Positions 35,190 to 47,729 of a stretch of DNA of 64,000 bases are shown piece by piece. The notes under the pieces were generated by a model, which saw only the letters and a program-made list of their open reading frames with translations, did no database searches and was not told the origin of the DNA. The stretch's first letter is position 1. Every line of letters starts with the position of its first letter. The stretch spans positions 189,051,991-189,115,990 of the forward strand of contig NC_133661.1 of NCBI RefSeq assembly GCF_037893015.1. Direction: 5' to 3'. A program made the translations under genes and the position numbers. The DNA is from Macrotis lagotis. Its lineage: Eukaryota > Chordata > Mammalia > Peramelemorphia > Peramelidae.

Positions 35190-35760
35190 TGCTGATGGGT
35201 TGTTTGGGTTTTTTTTTTGTTATGATTTGTTTTTCTTTTCTCTTAATTGGGGATTACATTGTCTGAAGCCAGTCTACTACAGTTGTCCTAATTCTCTGAA
35301 CTGCTGAGAGGAGCTGCTTCCTTCAAGATTTATCATCTCACAATGATGTTATCCCTGTGTACATTGTTCTGGTTCTGTTCCCTTCACTTACTATTAGATC
35401 TTGAGTGTCATTCCATGGTTCTCTAGATTCTGACCATTTATGATTTCTTATAGAACAATAATATTCCATAGTATCTATGTACCCTAAATCTTTAGCCATT
35501 CCTCAATTGATTGGCAACCATACCGTTTCCAATTCTTTGCCACTATATAAAGATCTTCTATGAATATTTTGGAACATGTAGAACTTTTCCCATTTTTAAT
35601 ATTTTTTTCTGTATATAGACCTATAATTGGAACTTCTGGGTCAAAGAGTACAATCAGTTTTTTTTTTCTTCTTTAAGCATACTTCTATATTATTCTCCAG
35701 AATGGTTTGATCTTTTTGCACTGATTTTTTTCCAAAAGTTGCCATATAGATTCCATAATT
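35190..35760 (-). mobile_element. Old L1 3' fragment (ORF2 C-terminus and 3' UTR)
   Basis: The reverse complement reads gtggcaaagaattggaaacg and continues through a worn ITMEYYCSIRN motif (tactatggaatattattgttc). It belongs to an older lineage than the other L1s here. Confidence 0.65.
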
Positions 35761-36000
35761 TTGTTATCTCCATTATTTTATTTGTTTCTCAAGGATATGT
35801 TTTCTTCTATCAACTCATTCAATATTGCTCAGTGCATAGCATGGAAACTAGGAAAAAATTACCAGATTCCTTCTGTGGAGGGGATGGAGGATGCAGGGGA
35901 AAACTGTAAAATTCAAAACCTTCTTTAATGTGATATGTAGAAACTACTTTTGTGTGCAATTGGAAAACAAATAAAATATGTATATAAAAACTACTCCCCT
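35761..36000 (+). mobile_element. Old L1 3' UTR fragment
   Basis: The pattern ttctgtggaggggatggagg, ggaaaactgtaaaattcaaa and aaataaaatatgtatataaa is the final part of the 3' UTR seen in better copies (for example 50780-50860). Confidence 0.55.
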
Positions 36001-36330
36001 TCTCCAAAATAGAATTATACAGACCTCCCCCAGAAAGATATAAAAACTTTAAGGGCTATCATAGCCAAATTCCAGAATTCTCAAGTAAAGCAGAAAATGC
36101 TTCTTAAGAAGCAATTTTAAAATAAAAGAAACACAATCAGACCTACACAGTACTTATCAGCTTCATCATTAAATGATGGAAGGACATGGAAAACTATATT
36201 TCCAAGGGCAAAAAAACTTTGGTTTATGAATGAAAATTTACTACCCTGCAAAATTCAGCATATACTGTGAGTAAAAAGTTTGACTTTCAGTGAAGTAGAT
36301 TTCTAAAATTTCCTGATAAAAAGACCAGAA
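36001..36330 (+). mobile_element. Old L1 ORF1 C-terminal fragment
   Basis: Read across frames it gives the sequence of an ORF1p C-terminal domain: PPERYK, a worn AIIAKFQNSQVKQK, ...WKTIFPRAKKLWFMNENLL, ...FLIKRPE. It is not an open frame. It stops where a new L1 5' end starts at about 36331. Confidence 0.6.
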
Positions 36331-37327
36331 CCGGGGCAGAGCCAAGATGGTGACAGGAGAAGAATCTCTCTTAGGTGCTCTCTACATAATATTTCAAAAG
36401 TTTTTAAATTATGATTCTAACTAAATTTTGAGAGACAGAACCCATAGAAAGACCAAGTGAGGCAATTCTCCAGACCAAGGAAACCTGGAAAATAGTGGAA
36501 AGGCTCTACTCTATGGCATTAGAGGTGAGGTCCACCAGAGTTAACAAACTTCAGCTTCATGGAATCAGCCCTAGGGAGCCTGGGAGATACGGCTCACTGC
36601 AGTGGGGTCTGTTTCCTGACCTACATCCCAGGGAGCACCAGGCACAAACTGGAGGATCAATGAAGGGGACTTCTGTCAAAGCAAGCATGTGAAGCCCAGG
36701 TGCTCAGTGCTGTTACAGCAGACAGCACCTTCAGCTCAGTGGTTGCACAGAAGCCTAGATCCAGGAAATGGAAGCAGGCATTCAGCCAGTAAGTAGGAGC
36801 CCCAATGCAACTGAGTCTTGAGTGCTCAGTCCAGCGAACATAGGGAAGTGGAGAGAGAGGGGTTCAGAGGTTTGTCCTCTGTACCTGGAACAGTACTCTG
36901 GGGCTCTGACCACATAAAAATTCTGATCGTTTTCTAGCCCCCCCCCAAATAGAACAGGGCACCCACACCTCAGCCCCATGGCAAAGGGGTTGCTTTTGGT
37001 TATTCACAGCCCAGGAGGGAAGTCAGAGCTTCACATACTGAGATCCTTGTGGGTGTGGGGTGTTCTAATAATACTCAAAAGCTCAGGAAGCATCCCAAAA
37101 CTAGACACAGGTTGGGGAAAGGAGTAGGAACACCATTGAGAAATACATTGTCTGTGATCTCAAGAAGGATCAAAATACTCAGTCTAATGATAATGAGTTG
37201 CTCCTGCAACTAAAGACTACAAGAAAAATGGAAATTGGCCTCAGGCTATGACAGAACTTAAAAAAGATTTTCAATATTATGTAAGAGAGATAGAAGGAAA
37301 ATTGGGAAAAGAAATTAGAGAGATGTA
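36331..37327 (+). mobile_element. L1/HAL1-type element: 5' UTR and start of ORF1
   Basis: It starts ggggcagagccaagatggtg (CAAGATGG at 36343-36350), closely like the start of copy C at 25432. A 5' UTR of about 830 bp runs to ORF1 text (worn CNDNELLLQLKTTRKMEIG, then ELKKDFQYYVREIEGKLGKEI, about 37165-37325). It is cut at 37327 by the next element. Confidence 0.7.
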
Positions 37328-40045
37328 AGACTTCCAGCCAAGATGGTGGAGAGAAGATAGGCACAGGTCTAAATTTTCCTGATCTATTATAGTTGAGGGG
37401 AAGAAGGGAAGATATGAACACTAAATAAACTTATTCAATTGATTTGGCCCAAAGAAGGAATGAGATACTTTTCCAATTGACTTTATAAATCTCTTCTCCT
37501 GGGTGGGGGGGGGGGGAGAACCAAGAGGGAAGAATGAAGGCAGAAAATCCCTGCAGTTCTCCCCCTCCAGCTCATTCCACATGCCTTTAAGCAATGAATC
37601 AAACTAAATACTAGAGTGCTTGAATGCACAGAATGACTGAGTGAAATAATTTTCTGGCTAAAGACAACTTGGAAAATCTGCTGGGAAGGATAGCCAAGGA
37701 TGACTTCAAAGGTCAGTGGAAAAGAACTACCTCACCAGAATGAGATCACATAACACACTCCAGCATAGGACATAGCACAGCCTGGGCCTAGGTACCAGAA
37801 GCAGACCATGGTAGCCACACAGTAGATGTTTCCAGAGCACTCAGCCCACTGATAGCAAGGGGATCAGGGTAGAGTATAAAAGTCTCTCCCCTATCTCTGA
37901 GGTATAATTTTGTTTCTTTGCTCATACTCAAATCCTAGTCTCAGAAAGGAGAAATTTATTGCCCAAGTGGAAGCAGGAGTACTGGGGTACTTCCTATATT
38001 CCCAGTACAAGGATAGAAGGGAATATTTATGTTCATCCACAGATAAGAGGTCAAGAGAGAAATGAGAGTGAGCGTCTCATAAGATTTTGAATCAACTGAG
38101 GTCACTGGAGGTGGAGGGGATTCCATGAAAACTACTTCAAAACACTCAAATGTTTAAGAAAGTGCATCCTCCACCATGGGAGCAGATCTCCACTTTGCAA
38201 GAGTTAAAATTAAGGCAAAGACTGGGGGAATGAGCAAAGAATAGAAAAAATCTGATTACAGAAAAATTAATTTGATCCTACAAAAGATCAAAACACACAC
38301 TCAGAAGATAACAAAGTCAAAGCTTTTGTATCCAAAGCATCCAAGAAAAATATGAATTTGCCCCAGTCTATGGAAGAGCTCAAAAATGATTTAGAAAATC
38401 AAGTAAGGAGGTAGAAGAAAAACTGGGAAGAAAAATGAGTCAAGCATATAAATCAAGAAAACCAAGTAAACAATTTGGTTAAGGAGATACGAAAACACTG
38501 AAGAAGATAACATTTTAAAAACCAGCTTGGGTCATGGTAAAAGCAGTAGAAAAGCAGAATTGGATAGACAGAAAAGGAGATTAAGAAGCTCTCTGAAGTA
38601 AATATTTCTTTCAAATGTTGAATGGAACTAAGGGAAGCTGATGATTTTGTGGGAAATCAAGGAACAAACAAAAAGAGAATATAAAACTAGAAGAAAATGA
38701 GTAATATCTCATTGGGCAAACAACTGACCTGGAAAACAGATGCCCAAGAGATAATTAAAAATTATTAGACTACCTGAGTGTTTTGACCACGAAAGTGTGC
38801 CTATACTTCAGTTTTCAATAAATTCTCCAGGAAAATCATACTGATATCCTAGAAACAGAGGATAAAAATAGAAATTTGCAGAATCCACTGATCATCACCT
38901 GAAAGAGATGCCACAATAAAAACTCTCAGCAATTATTATAGCCAAATTGCAGAGCTCCCAAATTAAGAAGAAAATAATACAAGCAGCCAGAAAGATAAAG
39001 TTTAAATATCATTAAGCTACAATAAGGATTGCATAGGATATATTAGCTTCTGCATTAAGGCTCATGGTACTTGGAATATGATATTCTGGAAGGCAAAAGA
39101 GCTTGGATTTCAATCAGGAATCAACAACTCAGCAAAAGTGAACATCCTTTTTCGGGGGAAAAGATGGTCAACAAAATAGAGGACTTTCAAATTTGCCTAT
39201 TGAAATAACCGGATTTGAACAGAAAGTTCGATCTCCAAATACAGGACTCAGATGAAGGATATAAAAGATAGCAAGACAAATTAAGAGATATTTAATCATG
39301 TAGAGCTTCTGGTATTCCTGCAATGGAAGATGATATTGATAACTCTTATGATTCTTCTCATGTTTTAGATTAATTAAAAGGAACATATACAGGCTATATA
39401 TAGGAGAGAGCTGAATATGATAGTACAATATATTATAAAATGGAGTTAATGGGTGAAAAAGCAATGCACTGAGAGAAAGAGAAAGGAAAAATATTTTAAG
39501 GAAAGTTATTTTACATAAAAGAGGCAAGAAAATCTTTTGCAATCGGGTGGAACAGGAGAAGGTGAGGAGGAATGAATGAACCTTCACTCTCATCTGAAGT
39601 GGCTCAGAGAAGAAACAACACACACTCAACTGGTTCTAGAAATCTCTCTTATCTTAGGGCAAACTATGAGAGAAAAGGGAGGGGAGAAAGAGAGGGGGCT
39701 TGTATATGATAGAAGAGAGGGTAGTCAGAAACAACATAATTTTGTGGAGGTACATGGTGAAAGAATAGAATGAAAAGACTAAATTCTGGAGGGAAGGAAT
39801 AGGATGGAAAATATAGTAACAAGAGCAACTGCAAGGAAAAATATTGAAGCAATTTCTCTATAGATTTATGATAAAGAATGCTATCATCCCAAGGGTAGAG
39901 CTGATGTCATCGGAATACAGACTGAAGCAAACTTTTCTTCTCTCACCTTTAGTTTTCTTGGACATTTTCTTTGTGGGGGTAGATGGGATTATATTTACTT
40001 TTACAAGGAGAATATTATAATGTGAAAAAATAAATAGAAAATCTT
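37328..40045 (+). mobile_element. HAL1-like element, copy B (duplicate of copy A), with complete 5' end
   Basis: It starts agacttccagccaagatggt (CAAGATGG at 37339-37346), then a 5' UTR, ORF1 (about 38260-39260, decayed) and the 3' noncoding region (about 39290-40045). From about 37960 on it aligns with window position 1 on, at roughly 90% identity by eye, so the part missing from copy A can be read here. Copy B keeps gactgaagcaaacttttctt at about 39920, linking it to the 3' end of copy C. Confidence 0.78.
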
Positions 40046-40560
40046 TCCTTCTCTACAGGGAAATGGGAGCGGGTAAGGGAAGGAAAAGGGAAGAAGGGAC
40101 TCATAAAAGGGAAGGCTAACATAAGTGAAAATAAACTGAATATTAGAAGTTTAAAGAAAAGTTAAAGGGGGAAGGGGAGTAAAGCATTGGTGAGGAGGAA
40201 TAAGAGGAAAGAAAAGGGAAAAGTATAAATGGGGAAAGACAGCATGGAAAGAAATAGAGAATTACTAACCTTAACTGAAATTTTGAATGGAATGAACTAT
40301 TAACAAATGCATATGTCCCTTGATTGGAAAATGGCCAAATAAATTTTGTGAATGAATGCTAAAGAAAAATGTGGCAAAAGAAATCATGAAGATAATACAG
40401 AAATTTGGAAAGTATTTCTGGAATTGATGAAAAGAAAATTATGCTGAACCAGGTAAATAAAATGTACAGTAACAAAACATTAAATGGAAACAACCATAGC
40501 AACAAATAAAACTATCTTGTGAAATTAACAAAATATCAAGGCACCCCAAATAGGAGATGG
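40046..40560 (+). mobile_element. Internally deleted L1 fragment, duplicate of 2126-2640
   Basis: Same spacer, same VNGMN-like start (ttgaatggaatgaac near 40282) and same jump to the L1 3' end as in copy A. Confidence 0.5.
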
Positions 40561-41057
40561 TAGAATCTATATTTCTTCACTTTTTAATATGGATTCAGCA
40601 GTGAGGCATAGAGTTGACCAGAGTTTAATTTTAAACATAACAACAGAATCTTTTCAATGTTTTGAATTTTTTTCTCTTCCCTTTTTAAAATCCTGGTTTT
40701 AAATAATATAGTTAAAAAGAATAGGATTGATATACAGAGATAAAGCTAGGCAAACAAACAATAAAAATGAATACAATATATTTTGAAGCTTAAATCCATA
40801 TTGAAAAAATATTATTATTGTTTATGTTAAACTACCAAAATTTTCCCGTCTCAATTGGTTAGAGTGCCATGAAGCACTATAGAACCAAGATGATCTCAGC
40901 TCTGCTTGAATGGTTTCTTTTTAATTATCTGGGGGTTTTGTGTCTTTCAGAATACTGTGCTTATAAGATTGATTTTTATTTGTAAAATATGTATGCACAT
41001 ATGATTAGCAATTTAAACAGTTCTTCGCTAGAGTGTAAGAATTAATTTCATCATCAT
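40561..41057. other. Duplicated DNA downstream of OR copy B; no gene
   Basis: It aligns with 2641-3134. A minus-strand AATAAA hexamer (tttatt near 40976-40981) is kept from copy A. Confidence 0.5.
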
Positions 41058-41993
41058 TTAGAAGTGTGTCTTTGAGAAGATTTGCCGATTTCTCAGTCTA
41101 ATCATGGCTGCTTTCATCTCCTGATTCCTCAAGCTATAGATAATTGGATTCAGCAGAGGAGTGATAACTGAGTAAAAGACAGAAAAAAATTTGTCTAATG
41201 AATCATTAGTATGTGGCCACGCATAGATTAAAATTAGTGACCCAAAGAAAAGAATTACCACTGTGATGTGAGCAGACAGTGTAGACATAGCCTTAGACAG
41301 TCCTCTGGAGGAGCGATGCCATACAGTAACTAATATAACAATATAGGAGACAAGCAAAAGAATGAAGGAGATCAGGGAAAGCAACCCACTGAAAGCAACA
41401 ACAAGTAATTCCAGGACATAGGTATCAGTGCAAGCAAGTTTTAACACAAGGGGAAGGTCACAAAAAGCATCATCAATTACATTAGGGCCACAGAAGGGCA
41501 AACTCACCATAAATGCCATCTGGCTTATGGTATGCACAAGGCCAACTGTCCATGACAACAGCACACTTCCTACCAGAATTCGATGATTCATGATAGTCCT
41601 GTAGTGGAGGGGCTTACATATTGCAACATATCTGTCAACAGCCATAACTATGAGAAGAGTCATCTCACTACCTCCTAAAAGATGAGCCAGAAATATTTGT
41701 GCCATGCAGCCCCAAAAGGAGATAGTCTTCTTTTCCCTGAAAAAGTCTGTGATCATTTTTGGGACAGTTACAGTCGAAAAAATTATGTCAAGGAAAGAGA
41801 GGTTGGCCAGGAGGAAGTACATGGGGGTTGAGTACAGCCGGGAGTCAAAAGTCACCATAAATATAATGAGACAGTTTCCAGTCAAGATTGAAGTATAGGC
41901 GAGGAAGAACATCACAAAAAAGAAAATCTCAAGTTCCCAAGAACTTGTGAGTCCCAATAAGATAAATTCATCTTGCATAGAGTTATTCTTCAT
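41058..41993 (-). CDS. Olfactory receptor, class II, family 4-like (copy B), intact
   Basis: A 311-codon single-exon odorant receptor differing from copy A at 26 residues by my count (about 92% identity), with no indels. All OR motifs are kept: GN 39-40, C96, MAVDRYVAICKPLH 117-130, C168/C178/C188, SY 216-217, KAMSTLSAH 234-242, PLLNPIIYSLRN 279-290. One conserved motif residue differs: H54 of LHSTPMYF is Y here (LYSTPMYF). Changes cluster at 111-115 in TM3 (VSLLV to MTLLI), near the odorant pocket. The ATG at 41993 has an in-frame TAA three codons upstream, which fixes the start. It is probably a functional paralogue; whether it is expressed cannot be told. Confidence 0.96.
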   Translation of the reverse strand: MKNNSMQDEFILLGLTSSWELEIFFFVMFFLAYTSILTGNCLIIFMVTFDSRLYSTPMYFLLANLSFLDIIFSTVTVPKMITDFFREKKTISFWGCMAQIFLAHLLGGSEMTLLIVMAVDRYVAICKPLHYRTIMNHRILVGSVLLSWTVGLVHTISQMAFMVSLPFCGPNVIDDAFCDLPLVLKLACTDTYVLELLVVAFSGLLSLISFILLLVSYIVILVTVWHRSSRGLSKAMSTLSAHITVVILFFGSLILIYAWPHTNDSLDKFFSVFYSVITPLLNPIIYSLRNQEMKAAMIRLRNRQIFSKTHF

Positions 41994-43326
41994 CTCCGCT
42001 TACTTGATATATTTAAGGCATTCAGAAGTTCCCTGTAAGAAAGATAATCTGAAAATCTCATAAGTCCAGTTGAATATTCTTTATTATATAGAAACAGGCA
42101 GAGTATTACATAGCATAAACAGAAGGTATTAAATGATAAGAACTCTGTGGTATAAATTTGTGCAGTCATTTGATCTCTCAAAACCCTTTTCCTCAACATC
42201 AAATGGAAATAATATTAATATCTTCTAAATGGTTTTGAAAATCAAATAATATAATTTAATACCTTTAGGCCAGTGTCTAATTTTTAGTAGTTGTTAATAA
42301 ATGCTTCTTCAATTTGTTTTTTACTTGTCTTTCCATTCTCTACTCTCTACAAGTACCAGACAAATAGTATGTTTTCAAAACATAGCTATATTGAATTGAT
42401 TATTAATAATGGGTCTGGTTAATGCATCTGTTGGCACGATGGATATAAAATTTGTTTCAGGTCTTATGATATTCTATAAACACAACACTTGGGTAAGATA
42501 GCTATTCTTTGGTTGACCCAGATTTTCATTTGTGCATAAATTAGCTGCATGGTTATTTTTCTCTTGTATGTTACTCTTATTTAAAGCATCGATCATCTCT
42601 CTCTGTATCTAATAACTTCAAAATTCTTGTTGATTCTAACATTCTAATGCCCTTTTTATCACCACTCATAAAGCTACTTAACACAATGCAAACTACCATT
42701 GCCTTTCACTTTGAAAAATATTTGTTGAACCCAATTGAATTTTTTAATGCTAAAAATTATGTCACTTATAGTAATTATTCCCAGTGGTAATTCATTCTTT
42801 TCATAGCTAGCAAAAAACAAACAGACCAACAAATGAAAAAAAACCTAAGTAATAGAAAGTGTGACTAAATTACTCTGGCTAAATGCATCTTAAAAATTTC
42901 TTATTGAAAAGGAAAATATGTTCATGTATAGGCATATTGCTGGGTTTTTTTTCCATTAACCCCTCCAATTCAAGGTCCATTCTCTATTTTGACCTCAATT
43001 ATTGCCATTAAGCAAATACATACATGTAGAAATCAATATCCATATACTAGTTTTATTCTGAGCAACAGTTCAATATTTCTATCAGAAAACTGACTCTTTT
43101 TAAATTTAATTTATTTTAAATTATTTAATTTATGGAATAAAACAAGAATTCCATAGCTATAAAATTGTTTGCACATGAAATTGAAAATCAACTATATACA
43201 CCTTGTAGTTCCTTTCAAATTGACAACACATTTATCACGTGAATTTCTTTTGTTTTATTTCCCTTCCCCCAACTTCCAATCCAGACATAGCTTCCATTAG
43301 AGAAAAATAGCTATATAAATACAATT

Positions 43327-43382
<56 letters not shown>

Positions 43383-43744
43383 TCTATCAATTTTCCTTCC
43401 TCTGGATGCAGATAATGTTCTTATTCATAGTTCCATCATCTAATGAAATCATCTCTGAAGTACCTGAAACTCAACTTGTCCAAAGTCATGCCAAATCAAT
43501 CTATACAACATAAACACATAGTGTACTCTAAGTGCTATATTAGATTGATCAGTTACATTGATGTAAAACAACTAAGTCCTTTCTCATAAGGAATCTAGTT
43601 GTTAAAGTTGAGATAATGACCACAGGACATAGAAAAATTATTTTCTATTTCCTAATCTTCTGAATACTTTGCCTTTGTAATATTACTCATCTTATCTTCT
43701 CTGCTAGAAATATCCTTCATTCAACATTTCTATGTTTATTGCTC
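41994..43744. other. Upstream flank of OR copy B; duplicated, no gene
   Basis: It aligns with 4071-5794. It includes a TA run at 43331-43379 that copy A lacks (A reads ttctatacatattac near 5410). The promoter is not located. Confidence 0.5.
43331..43379. repeat. (TA)n microsatellite
   Basis: About 24 TA units, specific to copy B. Confidence 0.95.
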
Positions 43745-43975
43745 TTAAAGAGACTGATAGATGGCATATTGGATAGGGAGCTGGGCATTATGTCACCAAG
43801 ATCTACATTCAAATTGAGCCTCAGACTCTTATTGGTTGTGTCAATGAGGAAAAATCAGTCATCCTCTTACTCAGAACTCTAACTTTAAGGAAAGTAATGC
43901 TACCTACCTTGTTAGGTATTGTGAGGATCAAATAAGATTATATTTATAAAGTATCCAGAACAGAGTAGAGTTTTA
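43745..43975 (+). repeat. MIR (ancient CORE-SINE), copy B
   Basis: The counterpart of 5795-6012, with agatggcatattggataggg, attgtgaggatcaaataag and ccagaacagagtagag. Confidence 0.72.
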
Positions 43976-46189
43976 TGTGTTTTCCCATTCCTATGTTACT
44001 TCCCCCTTATCATATCTTCAGCTGAGCAGAATGAAAAACTGCTAATTTTTAATCTTTTTTCCCCTTCCTGTAATCTCAGTTCAATGACTGGAAAATTCCA
44101 GGTAGTACTACTTTTTAATTATAAATTATATCTTAATAGTTCCTCTTCACCCAGCTCCTAACTTAATTCAGTCTCATTACTTTTCCCTTTGAGAAATGTT
44201 TGGTAATTCATTTGAGAGAAATAAACATGAACTATTTAGATAGACTTGCAAATTGTTTATTCTATTCATTGCCATTTCCAATTCAGTCTTCTACTTGCCA
44301 AAATAATCATCTTAAATAATAGGAGTGGTTAGATCATTCCTGATTCAAACATCCTCTAGTCTATTCAGATCGCAAGTAGAATATGATACAAGCTTCAATG
44401 TAAGGCATTAAAATCATGTATACTTTGTATATATGGGGGCAACTATTAGTGTACTGATCTCATTTTACCCTCTTCTGCTTCTGCTTTTGTATACAAGCTA
44501 ACTCCAATGTCAGTTCATACATAGTTATCATTGCAACTTTTTCATACCAAATCCTAAGCCACTTTTCTCACTAAACTTATGATCTATCCAAGTAAAAGTG
44601 ATATTCCCCATATCATATTTTATTTTAGTATATTTTATCCACATCATGTTTAACAATCCAAACTTGCATATTTGTTTATACACATGAGAAATAGCCTGCT
44701 GTCACAATAATAACACAATGAAAAGTGTCAATTAAAAAAAGTACTTGAATCTCGGTCTCTTTTAATGCTCGTGATCAATTTACTTATTTTTTATCTTTGC
44801 ACATGTAAAAAGATTATAACATATCATGACTATGGTAACTACTTCACAGCATAATAGGGAATAAATAATTATTAGAAGTGAAACTCTTGGCAAGCCTAAA
44901 AACAATTCGGATAACTATTAGTATTATCATTATCATCATCATTTTTATTATTGCTTGCAGTAGCCCTTTACTATGTGATTATTAACTCTACTACACCACA
45001 AAATTCCATAGCATTTTTCACTTTTAATCTATGTCATTTTTCTTGTAGTTACCTCCAATACCAAGAAGAGTGTCAAGGAAATAGAATGTTTCTAATAAAT
45101 GCTTGTAGATTTGAAAAAAATTTACTGATTTGATCAAGGAAATGATCTAAATCTATGCGAGAAAATAATCTCAGAATAGTTACTCTGGTGCTGGCTACAA
45201 AATGCTCTAATTTCAAAAAAAGCATAGACATTCAAGAAGAGTTATAATCACCACTGAGCTCAGCTACCACCGGCTTGTTTAATAAATAAGGAAACTTAGA
45301 CCTGGAGAAATTGTTAGATTCACCATTTATAAATGTAATTAGAAAGAATACATCTTTTTTTAATTTATGTACCAAATCTATTGACAATATGATAATAAAC
45401 TAGAATCCCAATATATTAGTAATGGTCATTCAACCTACCAGTTCTTGAGAAAGAACTCAGAGGGGAACTTTTTACAAAGAGATATTAATACACTACAGTT
45501 TTGACTCTTTGTTCCTTTCCTGTGACCTCAGGAAGAGGGACTTATTTATATTCTCTAGAAAGAAAATTATAAAGGAAAAATAGTTCTTTAATATAACATC
45601 TAAAATCAGAAATGTCAAATCTCCAAGAGAGTTATTAGAGAATCACATTATGTTTGTGTTTTTTTCCCTAAGCTTCATGAGTAAGATTAATTCCCTGGTC
45701 AATAAGGTATTTGGTGAGATTTACCAAAGGACAGAGTATTTACCCATTTGAACCTACTTTATAATATATTCTTCTGTGCATCACAAAGAAGAAGAGACCA
45801 ACCACCAAGAAAGCACAGATTACAAGTAGAGATACATGCCAGTCTCTTCCCTATAATTTCTGTCCTTACTATTCTCTATGTTTTTCTCCAACAGTCTTAT
45901 AAAAATCAAATTGCATTCACAACCTGTGGAAGTCAATCAAGTGAGGTTCACAAAAGCAAAGACAAACTGATAAGTTACAGGCTGTTTTAAGATGACCAAA
46001 TGTCACTTTGACAAAACTGGTTTCTCCTTTTAAAAAGGAAAATTCTGTTAAATGTTTGGGTCTTTTATATTTTACCTAGTGAATTTCAATTTCTACTCCA
46101 GGCAAAATCAGTTCTACAAATGGACTGTTGTCTAACAGTGCTAAAGATACCAGACTATTCTTACATCCTTTCTGTATCTAAACCCAATT
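43976..46189. other. Duplicated noncoding DNA, no gene
   Basis: It aligns with about 6013-8390 of copy A without the SINE at 6709-6874. The possible MIR-class fragment is at about 45225-45330. Open frames here are short and not shared with copy A. Confidence 0.5.
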
Positions 46190-46325
46190 ATCAGGATAGC
46201 CAGGTGGCACAGTAGATAGAACACTGGTCCTGGAAGTACAAAGACATGAGTTCAAATACAGCCTCAGACACAATGCTTACTTAGCTGTGTGACATTGGAC
46301 ATTGCCTTGCTAAATAAAATAAATA
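46190..46325 (+). mobile_element. Marsupial tRNA-derived SINE specific to copy B
   Basis: It reads gatagccaggtggcacagta, aacactggtcctgg, cttagctgtgtgacattgga, with an aaataaaataaataaa tail. An imperfect TSD aa(c/a)ccaatt lies at 46181-46189 and 46326-46334. Copy A has an empty site near 8390-8405. It is worn and so probably older than the copy A SINEs. Confidence 0.85.
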
Positions 46326-46334
46326 AAACCAATT

Positions 46335-47729
46335 CTCTATAATCTTTAGTTCAAGGAGTGAATTCACTTCAATCCATACAAGAGGTTTGGATTAGACCTC
46401 CTTCTTTCAATTCATCATCCATATGATCAAGGTCCTGGGAGAGATCTAGACATTTTCCATAAACTTGACAACCTCAATATTTTGACAGTAAAGTAACAGA
46501 TAACAGAAGAATGGGAGCAATACAGACTGTTTTTAAATATTTGTTTGAATCATTGAAAACCTATATATCCTCCTTTCTAGATTTCTAGAATAGAGAGCAG
46601 GACAAAAGGGAATGGGGGGGGGGAAGGAAGTTCTATGAGAATATTATTTTATATTTGAAAAGAACAGTAAATTGTACATTTGTAGTTTAATGTGCAGTCT
46701 TTTATATATTCTACTATGCTACGGAATAGATTGATTTAGTTTTTAAGTTTCTATTAAAAACTTTTTTAAAAAAGACATAGATGAGTAAAATTTTAGTAGT
46801 AGGACAAGTAGAAACATGGTACACCTATTGTTCACCTAGGAAAAATTTTATTGAGAGTAGAATAGTTTCACATATTGAAACAAACATAAGCAAGTGAATA
46901 TACAAAAAAAGTGCCAAGAAGCCTTTGGCAAAATAAAAACAAATAGTGCAGAACTCCCCATAATATATGGAAGACATTTTAAAGCCACAGATGTTTTTGT
47001 TACCAAAATCAGTCAACAAGTTATTAATGCATTGAAGGAATGATTCAGATATGAAATACAGAAGAGTGATTATCAACTTATTGTGGAGTTGAATAAAATA
47101 TGTTAAATCATCCAATTTTTCTATAGCATGCAGGAACAATAGGAAGCTTATTATTTCTCTATTGCAATGTCATCATGAACAAAATTGTCACCAGGTCAAA
47201 AAACTGAAACATTGTATTGTATTTCAGTAGATTTAAGTTGGGAAGGGGAAAAAAATAAGTGGGTAAAATGCTTTCCAAAAGAAAACATTGATTGGACTGG
47301 TTAATTTGCATAATTTACATTTCCAGACAGTTCAAATGTGCCTGTTAACATTTCTCTTTCCTTTTTTTACTGACTATTGTCTTAAAGTTTGACCTATCCC
47401 AATTTAAATTACTATAATATTTAAGCTCTTTCAATTTTATACTCATTAAATCCATATTACAGTTATTTGATTAACCAAAATTTTGCAGATGTTGTGATTT
47501 TTGATCATTTTCAATATAAGAAATACTTCCTCATAATCTTTCCTCAGTGATTTTCCAATGATTCTTCTTGGTACATATAGAAATTTTTTAAAATAGAAAA
47601 ATTTTAATATGATATTTCTGCATTTGTATTGTGAGATAATGATGTAAAGCATAGCAAATGGAAATTTATTACTGTACAATACATAGAAGTCAAATTAAAC
47701 AGTAATCAGAAAGAAATATGGAATTATGT
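46335..47729. other. Duplicated noncoding DNA including the empty site of the copy A L1
   Basis: It aligns with 8406-8660, 9540-9717, 13700-14257 and 14491-14929. The 8660-9540 block, the L1 and the SINE of copy A are absent. A G9 run sits near 46614-46622. No gene. Confidence 0.55.

Noticed and set aside
15010-37960. Treating the whole 15-38 kb and 48-64 kb regions as further copies of the OR duplication
   Set aside because: Similarities there come from members of the same repeat families in different order, orientation and target sites; collinear alignment stops at about 15010 and 47815.
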